The notes beneath the pieces are model-generated. The model was given only the letters and a program-made list of their open reading frames with translations, ran no database searches and was not told the origin of the DNA. 60,353 nt of DNA from the NCBI GenBank assembly GCA_025350815.1, contig JANXXE010000049.1, positions 1-60,353 on the forward strand. The letters run 5' to 3'. Both the position numbers and the translations under genes were made by a program. The stretch is from Myxococcales bacterium (GTDB lineage: Bacteria; Myxococcota_A; Polyangia; Fen-1088). Positions 17,205 to 26,013 of this stretch are shown one piece after another (the first letter of the stretch is position 1; each line of letters starts with the position of its first letter).

Positions 17205-18233
17205 TTACCGGCGGCCGGGGCGGGCGGTCGATTCGCGGATGACCAGTTCTGTCGGCAACGCTGCGGGCACCACGGGCACGACGGGCGCGTCCGTCCGACC
17301 TGCCTTCAAGGCGTCGAGGACGGCCTTGACCGCCGCTTCACCCATCTCGACGGTCGGCTGCCGAACGGTCGTCAAGGGCGGCGTCGTGAAGGCTGAGTAC
17401 GGCTGGTCATCGACCCCCGCCAACGAAACGTCCTCGGGCACGCGCAAGCCACGCCGGTGCAGCACCAGGCGCGCGCCATACGCCATTTGATCGTTCGCGG
17501 CGAAGATGGCGGTCAGATCGGGCGCCCGTTCCAGCAACGTCGTCGCAGCATTGGCCCCCGAGGCCTCGTCGAAGGTGCCCGCAGCGACCAGCGCCGGATC
17601 GATCGGGATGCCGGCTTCGCGCAGCGCCTGCTCCCAGCCGGCGCGCCGATCCTTGGCGTGACGGTGGTGCGCCGGACCCATGATGTGGGCGATGCGGCGG
17701 TGGCCCAGATCGATCAAGTGCCTGGTCACCTTGAAGGCGCCGGTCACGTTGTCGGCGTGCAGGCAACGCGACTCAAGTTCCGCCATCGACGGCCCCACAC
17801 CCACGAGCGGCAGGGCGTCTGCCAAACCCGGCAGGCGCTCATCACGAATCGCCTCGCCAATCACGATCAAGGCGTCCACGCGGCACTGCAACAGCATGTC
17901 GAGGGCGCGCCCCGCATCCGCGGCGCCGGCCACGCTGGCGATCAGCGCGTGGTAACCGCTGCTGTCGAGGCCGCGTTCGACACCCAGCAGAATTTGCCCG
18001 AAGTAGGGACTGGCCTGGCTAAGCGTCAGGACGCCCACTGTCGAGGATGTACCGCGGGCCAGCCCCTGCGCGACGATGTTCGGCTTGTACTTTAGCTTCT
18101 CGATCGCCGCCAGCACCGCGGCCCGCTTGTCCGCCGCCACGCGCGTGCTGCCGGATAAAACGCGGGAGACTGTGCTCTGCGAGACATTCGCTGCGTACGC
18201 GATGTCGTAAATCGTGACCGCCTGCTTCGCCAT
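17205..18233 (-). CDS. LacI-family transcriptional regulator
   Basis: A 342-residue regulator. The N-terminal helix-turn-helix is typical (VTIYDIAYAANVSQSTVSRVL, here split over residues 6-26) with the hinge helix KYKPNIVAQGLA. The periplasmic-binding-like effector domain is complete, with the C-terminal VSLAGVDDQPYSAFTTPPLTTV. The effector is likely a sugar or derivative. ATG 18233 is the family-consistent start. It is divergent from the Gfo/Idh-MFS-isomerase genes, which it most likely controls; I could not find a clear central-CG palindrome between the genes. Confidence 0.88.
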   Translation of the reverse strand: MAKQAVTIYDIAYAANVSQSTVSRVLSGSTRVAADKRAAVLAAIEKLKYKPNIVAQGLARGTSSTVGVLTLSQASPYFGQILLGVERGLDSSGYHALIASVAGAADAGRALDMLLQCRVDALIVIGEAIRDERLPGLADALPLVGVGPSMAELESRCLHADNVTGAFKVTRHLIDLGHRRIAHIMGPAHHRHAKDRRAGWEQALREAGIPIDPALVAAGTFDEASGANAATTLLERAPDLTAIFAANDQMAYGARLVLHRRGLRVPEDVSLAGVDDQPYSAFTTPPLTTVRQPTVEMGEAAVKAVLDALKAGRTDAPVVPVVPAALPTELVIRESTARPGRR

Positions 18234-18343
18234 GAGCCGTCGGCATCTTCGTGGACGGCGGCCCACGGTGTCAAACCGCCCGGCGTCCGACGGAAACCGC
18301 ATTCCCATCCCGACCTACATGGCGAAGGTTTAGTATTGGCTTT

Positions 18344-19552
18344 ATGCAGCGCAGACGCTTTCTTTCAGGGACGGGGACGCTGGTGGCGGTGGGCACGGCG
18401 GGGCTGAGCGCCGCCAGTTACGCGCGCGTTGCGGGCGCGAACAATCGCGTCGCCATGGGGTTGCTTGGCTGCGGCAACCGCGGCACCGGCGTCATGAAGG
18501 CGTTGTTGGCCAGCGGCAAGGTCGATCTGGTCGGCCTGTGCGACGTCTACGACCAGCGCCGGCAAGACGCGCGGGCCCTGCTCGCCCCGGGTGGCCGGCC
18601 CCCGTTCGCCACCGTGTCCTCGGACGAATTGTTCGCACGCAAGGACATGGACGCCGTTGTCATCGCGACGCCCGACCACTTGCACACGGATCTGACGGTC
18701 GCGGCCCTCGGCGCGGGCAAGCACGTGTATCTGGAGAAGCCCACCACCCACCGCATCGAAGAAGGGCGCGTGCTGACGGAAGTGCTGAAGAAAAGTGGGA
18801 AGATCTTGCAGACGGGAACGCAGCAGCGCAGCTGCTCGCACTACCAGCGCGCGCGCCAGGAAATCTTCGCCACCGGGCGCCTGGGCAAGGTCGTCATCGC
18901 GCGAGCAATCTGGAGCGATTTCCCACGACAGAACCGAACGACAACCCCCGGGCTGCGACCGTCCGGCCTCGACTGGGCGCGCTTCCTCGGTCGCGGTGCC
19001 AAGGCCGACTACACCCCGGCGCGCTACGAGACCTGGCGCCTGTTCCCCGAGTACGGCTCGGGTCTGCTGGCCGATATTTTAACCCACTGGGCGGACGTTG
19101 CGCAGTGGATGCTCGACGACGCGCAGCCCCTGTGTGCGGTCAGTCTGGGCGGCATCTACCAGCACAACGATGAACGGAAGAACCCCGACGTGGTCAACGC
19201 CATCGTCCAGTACAAGGGTTGGAATCTGACCTTCGAATCGTCGGTCATGCCGCTCAAGAACAGGCCCCACGTGCTGTTCGAGGGCACCGAAGGGAATCTG
19301 GAAATCGATAGATTCGGCTACACCTTCACCCCGGCCCAGGGTGAGGCCCAGGTCGTCAAGGCAAGCGCGGATCTGGATCAGCAGCACGCCGCGAACTTTG
19401 TCGATGCGGTCATGAACGGCAAGGCGCCGAACGCGCCGCTGGCGATTGGCCTGCAGGCCCTGCGGCCCGTGTACCTGGCCCTGGGATCCTACTGGAAGAA
19501 GAAGCGGGTCGTGTGGAACACGGCGGGCACCGACGTCGTCGAGGCTTCGTAG
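18344..19552 (+). CDS. Gfo/Idh/MocA-family exported oxidoreductase
   Basis: A 402-residue NAD(P)-dependent dehydrogenase of the Gfo/Idh/MocA family, which oxidises or reduces sugars and inositols. A Tat signal (QRRRFLSGTGT) precedes the Rossmann motif GLLGCGNRGTGV. The catalytic lysine lies in EKPTTH and the substrate pocket in LLADILTHWADVAQWML. Tat-exported members carry their nucleotide into the periplasm, as glucose-fructose oxidoreductase does. The ATG at 18344 begins at the signal. First gene of a likely operon with an MFS carrier and a TIM-barrel isomerase, divergent from lacI. Confidence 0.87.
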   Translation: MQRRRFLSGTGTLVAVGTAGLSAASYARVAGANNRVAMGLLGCGNRGTGVMKALLASGKVDLVGLCDVYDQRRQDARALLAPGGRPPFATVSSDELFARKDMDAVVIATPDHLHTDLTVAALGAGKHVYLEKPTTHRIEEGRVLTEVLKKSGKILQTGTQQRSCSHYQRARQEIFATGRLGKVVIARAIWSDFPRQNRTTTPGLRPSGLDWARFLGRGAKADYTPARYETWRLFPEYGSGLLADILTHWADVAQWMLDDAQPLCAVSLGGIYQHNDERKNPDVVNAIVQYKGWNLTFESSVMPLKNRPHVLFEGTEGNLEIDRFGYTFTPAQGEAQVVKASADLDQQHAANFVDAVMNGKAPNAPLAIGLQALRPVYLALGSYWKKKRVVWNTAGTDVVEAS

Positions 19553-19578
19553 TCGGCGCGACGGCGATTCAAACACCC

Positions 19579-20940
19579 ATGACGGCTGTATCCGACGCAA
19601 GTCGCAAGCTGGCGGCGCCGCCCACGGTGCAGGCCAACCCAGCAGCCGCCGGCGCAGCGGGCATGCCGCCGCTACACCGCCAGGTGCGCTGGTGGATCCT
19701 GTCGCTGCTGTTGCTGGCGATGATCCTCAGTTTCGTGGACCGACAGGCGCTGTCGCTGGTCGCGCCGATCTTGCGCAACGATCTGGGCCTCAGTGCCACG
19801 CAGTACGGCCAGATCGTTTCGCTGTTCATGCTGGGAATGCTGGTGGGCGAATTTCCCATGGGCTGGGTGATGGACCGCTTCGGCCCGCGCAAGGGCCTGA
19901 CGTTCGCGGTGGTGTCCTGGTCCATTGCAAACGCCCTGCACGCGTTGGCGCGGTCTGCGCTGTCCTTCGGACTGTTTCGATTCTGGCTGGGGACGGGCGA
20001 ATGCGGCAGCACCTCTGGCAGCGTGAAGGTGGTGTCGCAATGGTTTCCGACGCGCGAGCGTGGGTTTGCGCTGGGCGTGTTCAACAGCGGCTCGATGCTG
20101 GGCGCGATGATTGCCGCGCCGCTGGTCGCCGCCATCACCCTGACCTGGGGCTGGCGAATGGCGTTCGTCGTGCCAAGTGCCGTCGGCCTGGTGTGGCTGA
20201 TCCTGTGGCAACTCGTGTACCGCGCGCCCGGGCAACACCCCCGCCTGACCGCCGCCGAGGCCCATTACATCAGGGACGGCGCCGAGACCGCCGACGATGA
20301 TGCGTCGCTGGTGCTGCCGTCCAGTCGGTCGTTGCTAAGCCACCGGAACACCTGGGCGTTGATGCTGTGTCGTGGCCTCGTCGGTCCCGTGGTGCATTTT
20401 TATCTTTTCTGGCTGCCCGAATACCTGTTTCGCGAGCGTGGAATGTCTTTGAAAGAGATTGGCCTGTTCGCGTGGATCCCATTCGTATGCGGGGACATCG
20501 GCAGTTTGACGGGCGGCTGGCTGGCGGGGCGGCTGATCACGACTGGCATGCCCGTATTTCGCGCGCGCGCCGTGCCCCTGCTGATTGGCGCCGTCCTGTG
20601 CGTCGCCAGCCTGGGCGTCGGCTACGCCGGTACCGCCACCGGCGCCATCGCGGCGATTTGCGTTGTCCTGTTCGGGCATACGTTCATTTCGGCGAACATG
20701 TTCGCATCGGTGTCCGACATGTTTCCCAGCAACGCCGCTGCGCGTGTCACGGCGCTGACCGGGATCGCGGGCGCGGTGACGGGACTGATCTTTCCGACGC
20801 TGACGGGCTTCCTGGTCGACAGGGTTTCCTATCAACCCATCTTCTTCATGGTGGCCGTGATGCCCCTGCTGGGCGTGACTGGATTCCTGCTACTGGGCAG
20901 GGGCCCGCGACGGGTCAGCCCGTCGGCGTTCCTGCAATGA
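19579..20940 (+). CDS. MFS transporter, anion:cation symporter (hexuronate/sugar-acid) type
   Basis: A 453-residue, 12-helix carrier of the ACS group (ExuT/GudP-like), which imports sugar acids with protons. Signatures: SFVDRQALSLVAPILRNDLG, GWVMDRFGPRKG after helix 2, and FRFWLGTGECGSTSGSVKVV followed by SQWFPTRERG. The specific sugar acid is unknown. It starts 26 bases after the Gfo/Idh gene and its stop is overlapped by an ATG of the downstream frame (ATGA at 20937), so they are one transcript. Confidence 0.88.
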   Translation: MTAVSDASRKLAAPPTVQANPAAAGAAGMPPLHRQVRWWILSLLLLAMILSFVDRQALSLVAPILRNDLGLSATQYGQIVSLFMLGMLVGEFPMGWVMDRFGPRKGLTFAVVSWSIANALHALARSALSFGLFRFWLGTGECGSTSGSVKVVSQWFPTRERGFALGVFNSGSMLGAMIAAPLVAAITLTWGWRMAFVVPSAVGLVWLILWQLVYRAPGQHPRLTAAEAHYIRDGAETADDDASLVLPSSRSLLSHRNTWALMLCRGLVGPVVHFYLFWLPEYLFRERGMSLKEIGLFAWIPFVCGDIGSLTGGWLAGRLITTGMPVFRARAVPLLIGAVLCVASLGVGYAGTATGAIAAICVVLFGHTFISANMFASVSDMFPSNAAARVTALTGIAGAVTGLIFPTLTGFLVDRVSYQPIFFMVAVMPLLGVTGFLLLGRGPRRVSPSAFLQ

Positions 20941-20981
20941 CGACCGACAGTAATGACGACCGACAATGTGGAGAGACGAAC

Positions 20982-21926
20982 ATGACCAACCAGAATCACT
21001 GTAGCCGACGACTTGTCCTGGGAGCCATGAGCGCCGGCGTCGTTGCCGCAATGGGCGACCCTGGCCGCGCCGCAGGCGCAAAACAAGAACCGCGCCTTCG
21101 CTGGGCGCAGGGGTTCTTGCTGTGGCGAGGCAACAAGGGTCAAACGATCCGCGACGCCATCGACAACCTGGCAGCCGTCGGTGCCGACGGAATCGAATTC
21201 ACACCCAGGAAGGGCGAACTTGAGGCGTTCGGTTTCACACGGGAGACGTTGCTCGCGTTCCTGGCAACGCGAAACATGTCGATCTCGGCGCAGTACTTCG
21301 GGACGGCGACCCCGGACACCACCCGGAAGGACGAGATCTTGGCCGAGGCGCGCGCACAGATCGCCACGGCCCACGCCTTTGGCTGTCCAAATCTGGTACT
21401 GGGCCCGCCCGGCAACCTGACGGCAGAACAGAACAACCCCGCGTGGAGAAGGGACGCCATCAAGCGCTGGGCCCCGCTGTGGAACGAAATGGGGCGCCTG
21501 GCGCATGAGTCGGGCGTCGTCGCTGGCCTGCACCCGCACCTCAACACCCTGGTCGAAACCGAGGGCGAAGCCGAACTTGCGCTTGCGGAAACGGATCCGC
21601 GGTTGGTGCGCTTCACCCCTGATACCGGCCACCTGTATCTTGGCGGGGCCAACGTCCTGGCTCTTTTGCGCAAGCATGCCAAGCGCCTTTCCTACTTTCA
21701 TTTCAAAGATGCGGCCCGGCCCTTCGTGCGCCCGACATTCGAGACCAGTCTGCGCGAACTGGGCCGCGGTGAGGTCGACTTTCCGTCGGTGATGCGACTG
21801 CTGAAAGAGGTCGGCTACCGCGGCTGGATCAACGTCGAACAGGACAAAAGCACCCTACCCCCGCGTGAGGCCTCGGCCGCCAGCATGGCCTACGTCAAGG
21901 GCACGCTGAAGAAGATCTACACCTAG
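20982..21926 (+). CDS. Exported sugar-phosphate isomerase/epimerase-like TIM-barrel protein
   Basis: A 314-residue xylose-isomerase/AP-endonuclease-2 fold. A Tat-type leader (SRRLVLGAMSAG) suggests export, as for the Gfo/Idh gene. Expected metal ligands are recognisable along the barrel: Glu in GIEFTPRKGE, His in GLHPHLNTLVET, Asp/His in FTPDTGHLYLGG, His in SYFHFKDA and Glu in NVEQDKS. It would isomerise or epimerise a sugar or keto-inositol. ATG 20982 has GGAGAG upstream and starts the leader; the coupled ATG at 20937 is the alternative. Confidence 0.82.
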   Translation: MTNQNHCSRRLVLGAMSAGVVAAMGDPGRAAGAKQEPRLRWAQGFLLWRGNKGQTIRDAIDNLAAVGADGIEFTPRKGELEAFGFTRETLLAFLATRNMSISAQYFGTATPDTTRKDEILAEARAQIATAHAFGCPNLVLGPPGNLTAEQNNPAWRRDAIKRWAPLWNEMGRLAHESGVVAGLHPHLNTLVETEGEAELALAETDPRLVRFTPDTGHLYLGGANVLALLRKHAKRLSYFHFKDAARPFVRPTFETSLRELGRGEVDFPSVMRLLKEVGYRGWINVEQDKSTLPPREASAASMAYVKGTLKKIYT

Positions 21927-21932
21927 GCCACG

Positions 21933-22050
21933 ATGTCGCGGCGGCTGGCCCTGGGATCGATGTTGTGCCCGGGCGTTCCGGTACACATCGAGACCATCTC
22001 GGGCAGCAACCGCGAGATCCCGTATCTGACGCCCGGCCGGCCGAGGCCAC
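21933..22050 (+). pseudogene. Probable remnant of a second sugar-isomerase-like TIM-barrel protein
   Basis: The frame from 21933 reads VPVHIETISGSNREIPYL, strongly like the metal-binding ETISG...PYL strand of sugar phosphate isomerase/epimerase proteins. It then runs into sequence without family resemblance. It has no ribosome site, is only about 35 codons long, and sits directly behind an intact gene of the same fold, so a decayed tandem paralog is likely. Confidence 0.4.
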
Positions 22051-22233
22051 ATGGGCGCCACCCTCCGACGGTGATCCTGTGCTGGCCGAACAGAGATACC
22101 AACGCAGCGAACTGGCACGCAGCCTCGACTATTGCCGAACAGTGTTGGGGCTTGGCCCGCCTGCACCGCGCTGAATGCGCTTTCGCTGCGCTGACTGTCG
22201 TCATCCCACGCAGGGACCCGTACCTTAGTGGAT
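22051..22233. other. Non-coding stretch before the TPR-redoxin gene
   Basis: I see no gene or clear promoter here. Several short overlapping frames cross it on both strands, but none resembles a protein family. Confidence 0.4.
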
Positions 22234-24717
22234 ATGCGCCACATGGTATCCGTCGCTGCGTTTACGCTGTACCTGGCCGGCACCGCCCGCGCCGAAGCCG
22301 CCGCCACTGACGCGAACGCGATCGCCGCCGGCCATTCCCTGATCGGGCACGTGTTCGACGATGGCCCGCGCCAGCGCGCCTACCTGATGCCCGGGATGCC
22401 GAAGGTGCATTTCCCCATTTCGTGTCGCGGTCCGCAGGCGCAGGAGTTTTTCGATCAGGGCATCGGGCAGGTGCACGGCTTCTGGTTCTTCGAGGCCGAG
22501 CGTTCGTTCCGCCAGGTGACTGCCGCCGACAAGAACTGCGCCATCGCGTACTGGGGCATGGCCATGGCGAACATGAGCAACGATCCGCGCGCACACAACT
22601 TCATAGCCAAGGCGATGGGGCTTCGCGATCGGGCGGACAAGCGTGAACGCCGCTGGATTGAAGCACTGGCCGCATTCTACGAGGTCAAGGCGGACGAAGC
22701 CGCGGCCGCCGCCAAGCTGGACCCCAGTGCGTTGAAACCATCCGCGGCAAGCGCGCCGAAGTACAGCCGTTCCAGCCTCGATCGCTACAAGGGCCTCATC
22801 GAGTCGATGGAGAACGTTGTCGAGGAGTACCCGGACGACATCGAGGCGAAGGCATTCCTGGTGTTCCACATCTGGGATGCGTCGGCCAAATGGTCACGCT
22901 ACTTCGATGCTGACATGGGCAAGGGCTTGCTGATTCCCAGTCCGGCCGCGGTCGATGCGCTGGCCCGCCAGGTGCTGGCGAAAAACCCGATGCACCCGAT
23001 CCACCACTACCTGATTCACCTGTGGGACGGTCCGCGCGCGCGTCGCGCCCTGCCGTCGGCCTTTCGTTCGGGCCAGTCGTCGCCCGGGATCGCGCATATG
23101 TGGCATATGGCGGGTCACACGCTGACCAAGCTCGAACGCTACGAGGACGCAGCGTACCAGCAAGAGGCCTCGGCCCGCGTCGACCACGCGTACATGATGC
23201 GCGACAACGTTTTCCCGGATCAGATTCACAACTACGGGCACAACAACGCCTGGCTGGTAGAAACCCTGGCGACCGTCGGACGGGTGCGCGATGCCCTGGG
23301 TCTGGCCCGCAATCTGGTCGACATTCCGCGCCACCCGCGCTGGAACGCGGTGGCGTCGCCTGATGAAAAGGGTTCGGCCTATGCGACCGCCAACGACAAG
23401 CGTGAAAACAGCGCCGCGTTCGGGCGCGTTCGCCTGTTCCAGATTTTGGTCGAGTACGAGCTGTGGGATGACCTTGTCCGCCTGCGCGACACGCCTTACC
23501 TCGACGGCACAACGGATCCCGAAATGCAGGCGAGTCGCGCGCACGCCCTGGGTCTGGCGTATCTGAATACTGGCCGGCGGGCCGATGGCGCCGCTGCAAG
23601 CAGCACTCTTGAATTGGTGCTCGCGCGGCAAAAGGAAGAACGGGCGCGCGCCTTTGACGAGGCATTCAGGAAGGCGCGCCTGGAAAAGCTTGCGGACGAC
23701 AAGGCGATGAAGGCCGTTGCCGAGGCCGTCGCCGAACCAGAAGCCGCCATCAAGAAGACGGAGGCATTGATGATGGAGCTTGTGATAGTGGCCAAGGTCG
23801 GGGGCGGCGCGAACGGGGCCAGCGTATCGGCGGCAGAATGGGATTCGTTGAAGTCCTTGCCGAAGACCCGCCTGTCGCGTTTGTACTTCACGGCCGGGCA
23901 GCGCGACCGCGGATTGGCGCTGGCGCGGGAGGCGGCCGATGCCGCGCGGAACCAGGTGGGGCCACTGGCCAACCTGGCTGACCTGCAGGCACACGCCGGC
24001 AAGCAGACCGAAGCCCTGGCGACCTGGAAGAAGCTGCGGCCCCTGTGCAGCCGCGTCGACCTCGACGTGCCGTTGTTTGCGCGCCTGACGCCGCTCGCGA
24101 CCAAGGCCGGAACACCGCGCGGCACCGACTGGCGGCCGCCCTACACGACGGCGCCAGACGTCGACGTTCCGCGCCCCGCCCTCGACACGCTGGGGTCGCT
24201 TTACTGGTCACCGCCCCCTGCGCCGGATTTCACCCTTCCCGACTCGAACGGCAAGGCGCTAAGCCTCAAGCAGTACCGCGGCAAGCCGGTCGTCGCGATC
24301 TTCTATCTCGGTGCCGGCTGTGTGCATTGTCTGGAACAGCTCACGCTGTTTGCACCCGCTGCCAAGAAATTCGCCGCAGCAGGGATCTCCCTGGTGGCCA
24401 TCAGTGTCGATTCCGTCGCAGGGCTGAAGAAGACCTTCGAGGCGGTCGAGGCACGCACGCAAATCACGTTCCCGGTGTTGTCCGACCAGGGTCTGGCCGC
24501 GTTCAAGGCCTTCCGCGCGTTCGACGACTTCGAGAAATTGCCCTTGCACGGCACTTTCCTCATCGACGGAGAAGGTCTGATTCGCTGGCACGACATCAAC
24601 TACGAGCCGTTCGCGCAGGTGGACTTCCTGCTGGAGGAATCAAGGCGCCTGCTGCGGACGGCGCCACGCCAACAACCGGGGCCGGGACGACGCGCCCCCG
24701 TGGCGCAGGGAAATTAG
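22234..24717 (+). CDS. Exported TPR protein with C-terminal AhpC/TSA-type redoxin domain
   Basis: An 827-residue protein. A short signal peptide (to about residue 20, TARAEA) is followed by a helical TPR-like region whose first motif (FDQGIGQVHGFWFFEAERSF, then CAIAYWGMAMAN) is common in myxobacterial and acidobacterial exported TPR proteins. A thioredoxin-fold redoxin domain occupies about 665-810: APDFTLPDSNGKALSL, then GAGCVHCLEQL, where CxxC replaces the usual peroxiredoxin Thr-x-x-Cys. It may couple a binding scaffold to thiol chemistry. ATG 22234 is chosen over GTG 22228 and ATG 22243. Its stop overlaps that of the convergent DUF2092-thioredoxin gene by four bases. Confidence 0.78.
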   Translation: MRHMVSVAAFTLYLAGTARAEAAATDANAIAAGHSLIGHVFDDGPRQRAYLMPGMPKVHFPISCRGPQAQEFFDQGIGQVHGFWFFEAERSFRQVTAADKNCAIAYWGMAMANMSNDPRAHNFIAKAMGLRDRADKRERRWIEALAAFYEVKADEAAAAAKLDPSALKPSAASAPKYSRSSLDRYKGLIESMENVVEEYPDDIEAKAFLVFHIWDASAKWSRYFDADMGKGLLIPSPAAVDALARQVLAKNPMHPIHHYLIHLWDGPRARRALPSAFRSGQSSPGIAHMWHMAGHTLTKLERYEDAAYQQEASARVDHAYMMRDNVFPDQIHNYGHNNAWLVETLATVGRVRDALGLARNLVDIPRHPRWNAVASPDEKGSAYATANDKRENSAAFGRVRLFQILVEYELWDDLVRLRDTPYLDGTTDPEMQASRAHALGLAYLNTGRRADGAAASSTLELVLARQKEERARAFDEAFRKARLEKLADDKAMKAVAEAVAEPEAAIKKTEALMMELVIVAKVGGGANGASVSAAEWDSLKSLPKTRLSRLYFTAGQRDRGLALAREAADAARNQVGPLANLADLQAHAGKQTEALATWKKLRPLCSRVDLDVPLFARLTPLATKAGTPRGTDWRPPYTTAPDVDVPRPALDTLGSLYWSPPPAPDFTLPDSNGKALSLKQYRGKPVVAIFYLGAGCVHCLEQLTLFAPAAKKFAAAGISLVAISVDSVAGLKKTFEAVEARTQITFPVLSDQGLAAFKAFRAFDDFEKLPLHGTFLIDGEGLIRWHDINYEPFAQVDFLLEESRRLLRTAPRQQPGPGRRAPVAQGN

Positions 24718-25898
24718 CGGGTCGCGTATCCGCCGAGGGACCGTTCCAGTTCGGCCCGAATCCTGACGTCCGAGGCGCCCTCGCGGTAATCGTCCCACTT
24801 GGCCGCGACGCGCCCCTGTCGATCGATCAGCACGAACGACGGCAAGATGCTGACCCCATAAAGGCTGGGGCCGATCGCCGTCTCCAGTGGCGCCGGATCG
24901 TAAAGCACGGTGCCCGACGGTGGATGGCTGCGCAGGTAATGGTCGACCTCGGCCTTGGCAGCCGTCGTGGACACCTGCACCAGCGCAACGCCGCGTGGGC
25001 GGAATTCCTCGTGGATGCGTTTGATGAGGGGGCCGCCCGCCCGGCATCCGGCACACCAGGGGGCCCAGAATTCCAGCAAGACGGTCTGTCCCGTCGTACC
25101 CGGCTTACCCCGCAGCGAAAATTTTGTTCCGTCGAGCGCCGCCAGCGTGAACGGCGGCGCCTTCGCACCGACGGCGATCCGGGGAACGTCGGGATCGGCC
25201 GCCGCGGGACGCAGTGCCTGTGGGGGCGCGAAGGCAAAGGTGTCGGGCGGCAGCGCTTGCAGGTCGTAACCCCGAAATCGCCATGTCGTCGCCGCACCGC
25301 CGGTACCGGGGCCCGTGTAAAGCAGGCGCAGTGGCCAGCCGGTCTTGTCGTCGAACCACACTGTGACCCGACCCGGCGCCGCGCCGTCGTACGCAAAGCC
25401 CGACACGCGCCGCGCGCCGCGACCGTCGACCTCGTCAGCACCCTGATCGTCCGGCCGCAACATGCGCGCCAGCATGTCGGGCAAAAGGTGAACGAAGCCG
25501 GGCCAAAAGGTTTGGCCGAGCGCTTCAAGCAGAGGCACAACCCCGGCCAGGGTTGTCGGGGCCGCAGCGTCGTGCAGCACGGCCTCGTCCCACTGGCGCA
25601 GGCGCTTGCCGTCGCAGACCAGACCTGCACCTGGCCCTGGGTCGACCACGCGAATGCGCGCGCGGTTGGGGCGCGACAATTCGAAGCGCGCCCGCCCCGT
25701 GACCACGGCCCCGTCGTCGGAAAGAAGCTCGATGTCGAACGCGAGGTGGGATGCCGCTGCAAGCTGGCGGACAAAGCGCGACAGGGACGCTGGAACTACA
25801 TCGCCGCTCGCGCCCAGGGCCCACGGCCCCCGCAAGCCCGAAGCCAGCGCAGCTCGCAAGGCGGCGCGCCTGCCAAATACGGGGGCACCGTTGCGCAT
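24714..25898 (-). CDS. DUF2092-like domain fused to TlpA-type thioredoxin domain (copy 2)
   Basis: A 394-residue paralog of the gene at 14880, with the same two-part plan: a LolA/DUF2092-like domain (GKRLRQWDEAVLHD, VTVWFDDKTGWPLRL) and a TlpA/ResA domain with FWAPWCAGC and cis-Pro at VSILPSFVL. The Cys pair should be redox active in the periplasm. The N-terminus FGRRAALRAALASG resembles a Tat or Sec leader, so ATG 25898 is preferred over 25928 or 25973; no start has a clear ribosome site. Here it is not next to a cytochrome but converges on another redoxin-fold gene. Confidence 0.8.
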   Translation of the reverse strand: MRNGAPVFGRRAALRAALASGLRGPWALGASGDVVPASLSRFVRQLAAASHLAFDIELLSDDGAVVTGRARFELSRPNRARIRVVDPGPGAGLVCDGKRLRQWDEAVLHDAAAPTTLAGVVPLLEALGQTFWPGFVHLLPDMLARMLRPDDQGADEVDGRGARRVSGFAYDGAAPGRVTVWFDDKTGWPLRLLYTGPGTGGAATTWRFRGYDLQALPPDTFAFAPPQALRPAAADPDVPRIAVGAKAPPFTLAALDGTKFSLRGKPGTTGQTVLLEFWAPWCAGCRAGGPLIKRIHEEFRPRGVALVQVSTTAAKAEVDHYLRSHPPSGTVLYDPAPLETAIGPSLYGVSILPSFVLIDRQGRVAAKWDDYREGASDVRIRAELERSLGGYATR

Positions 25899-26013
25899 GT
25901 CAACCAGCGTAGCGCCGCCGTTTGGCATGGCCAGCGTGAAATGCGCTTTCAATTGCCACACCTGGCACCGCATTCAGAACAAGCGGGCGCCGGGTACCCC
26001 GTACATTTAAGTC

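Noticed and set aside
18234-18343. LacI operator between lacI and the Gfo/Idh gene
   Set aside because: An operator is expected there, but I found no palindrome with a central CG that I could support.
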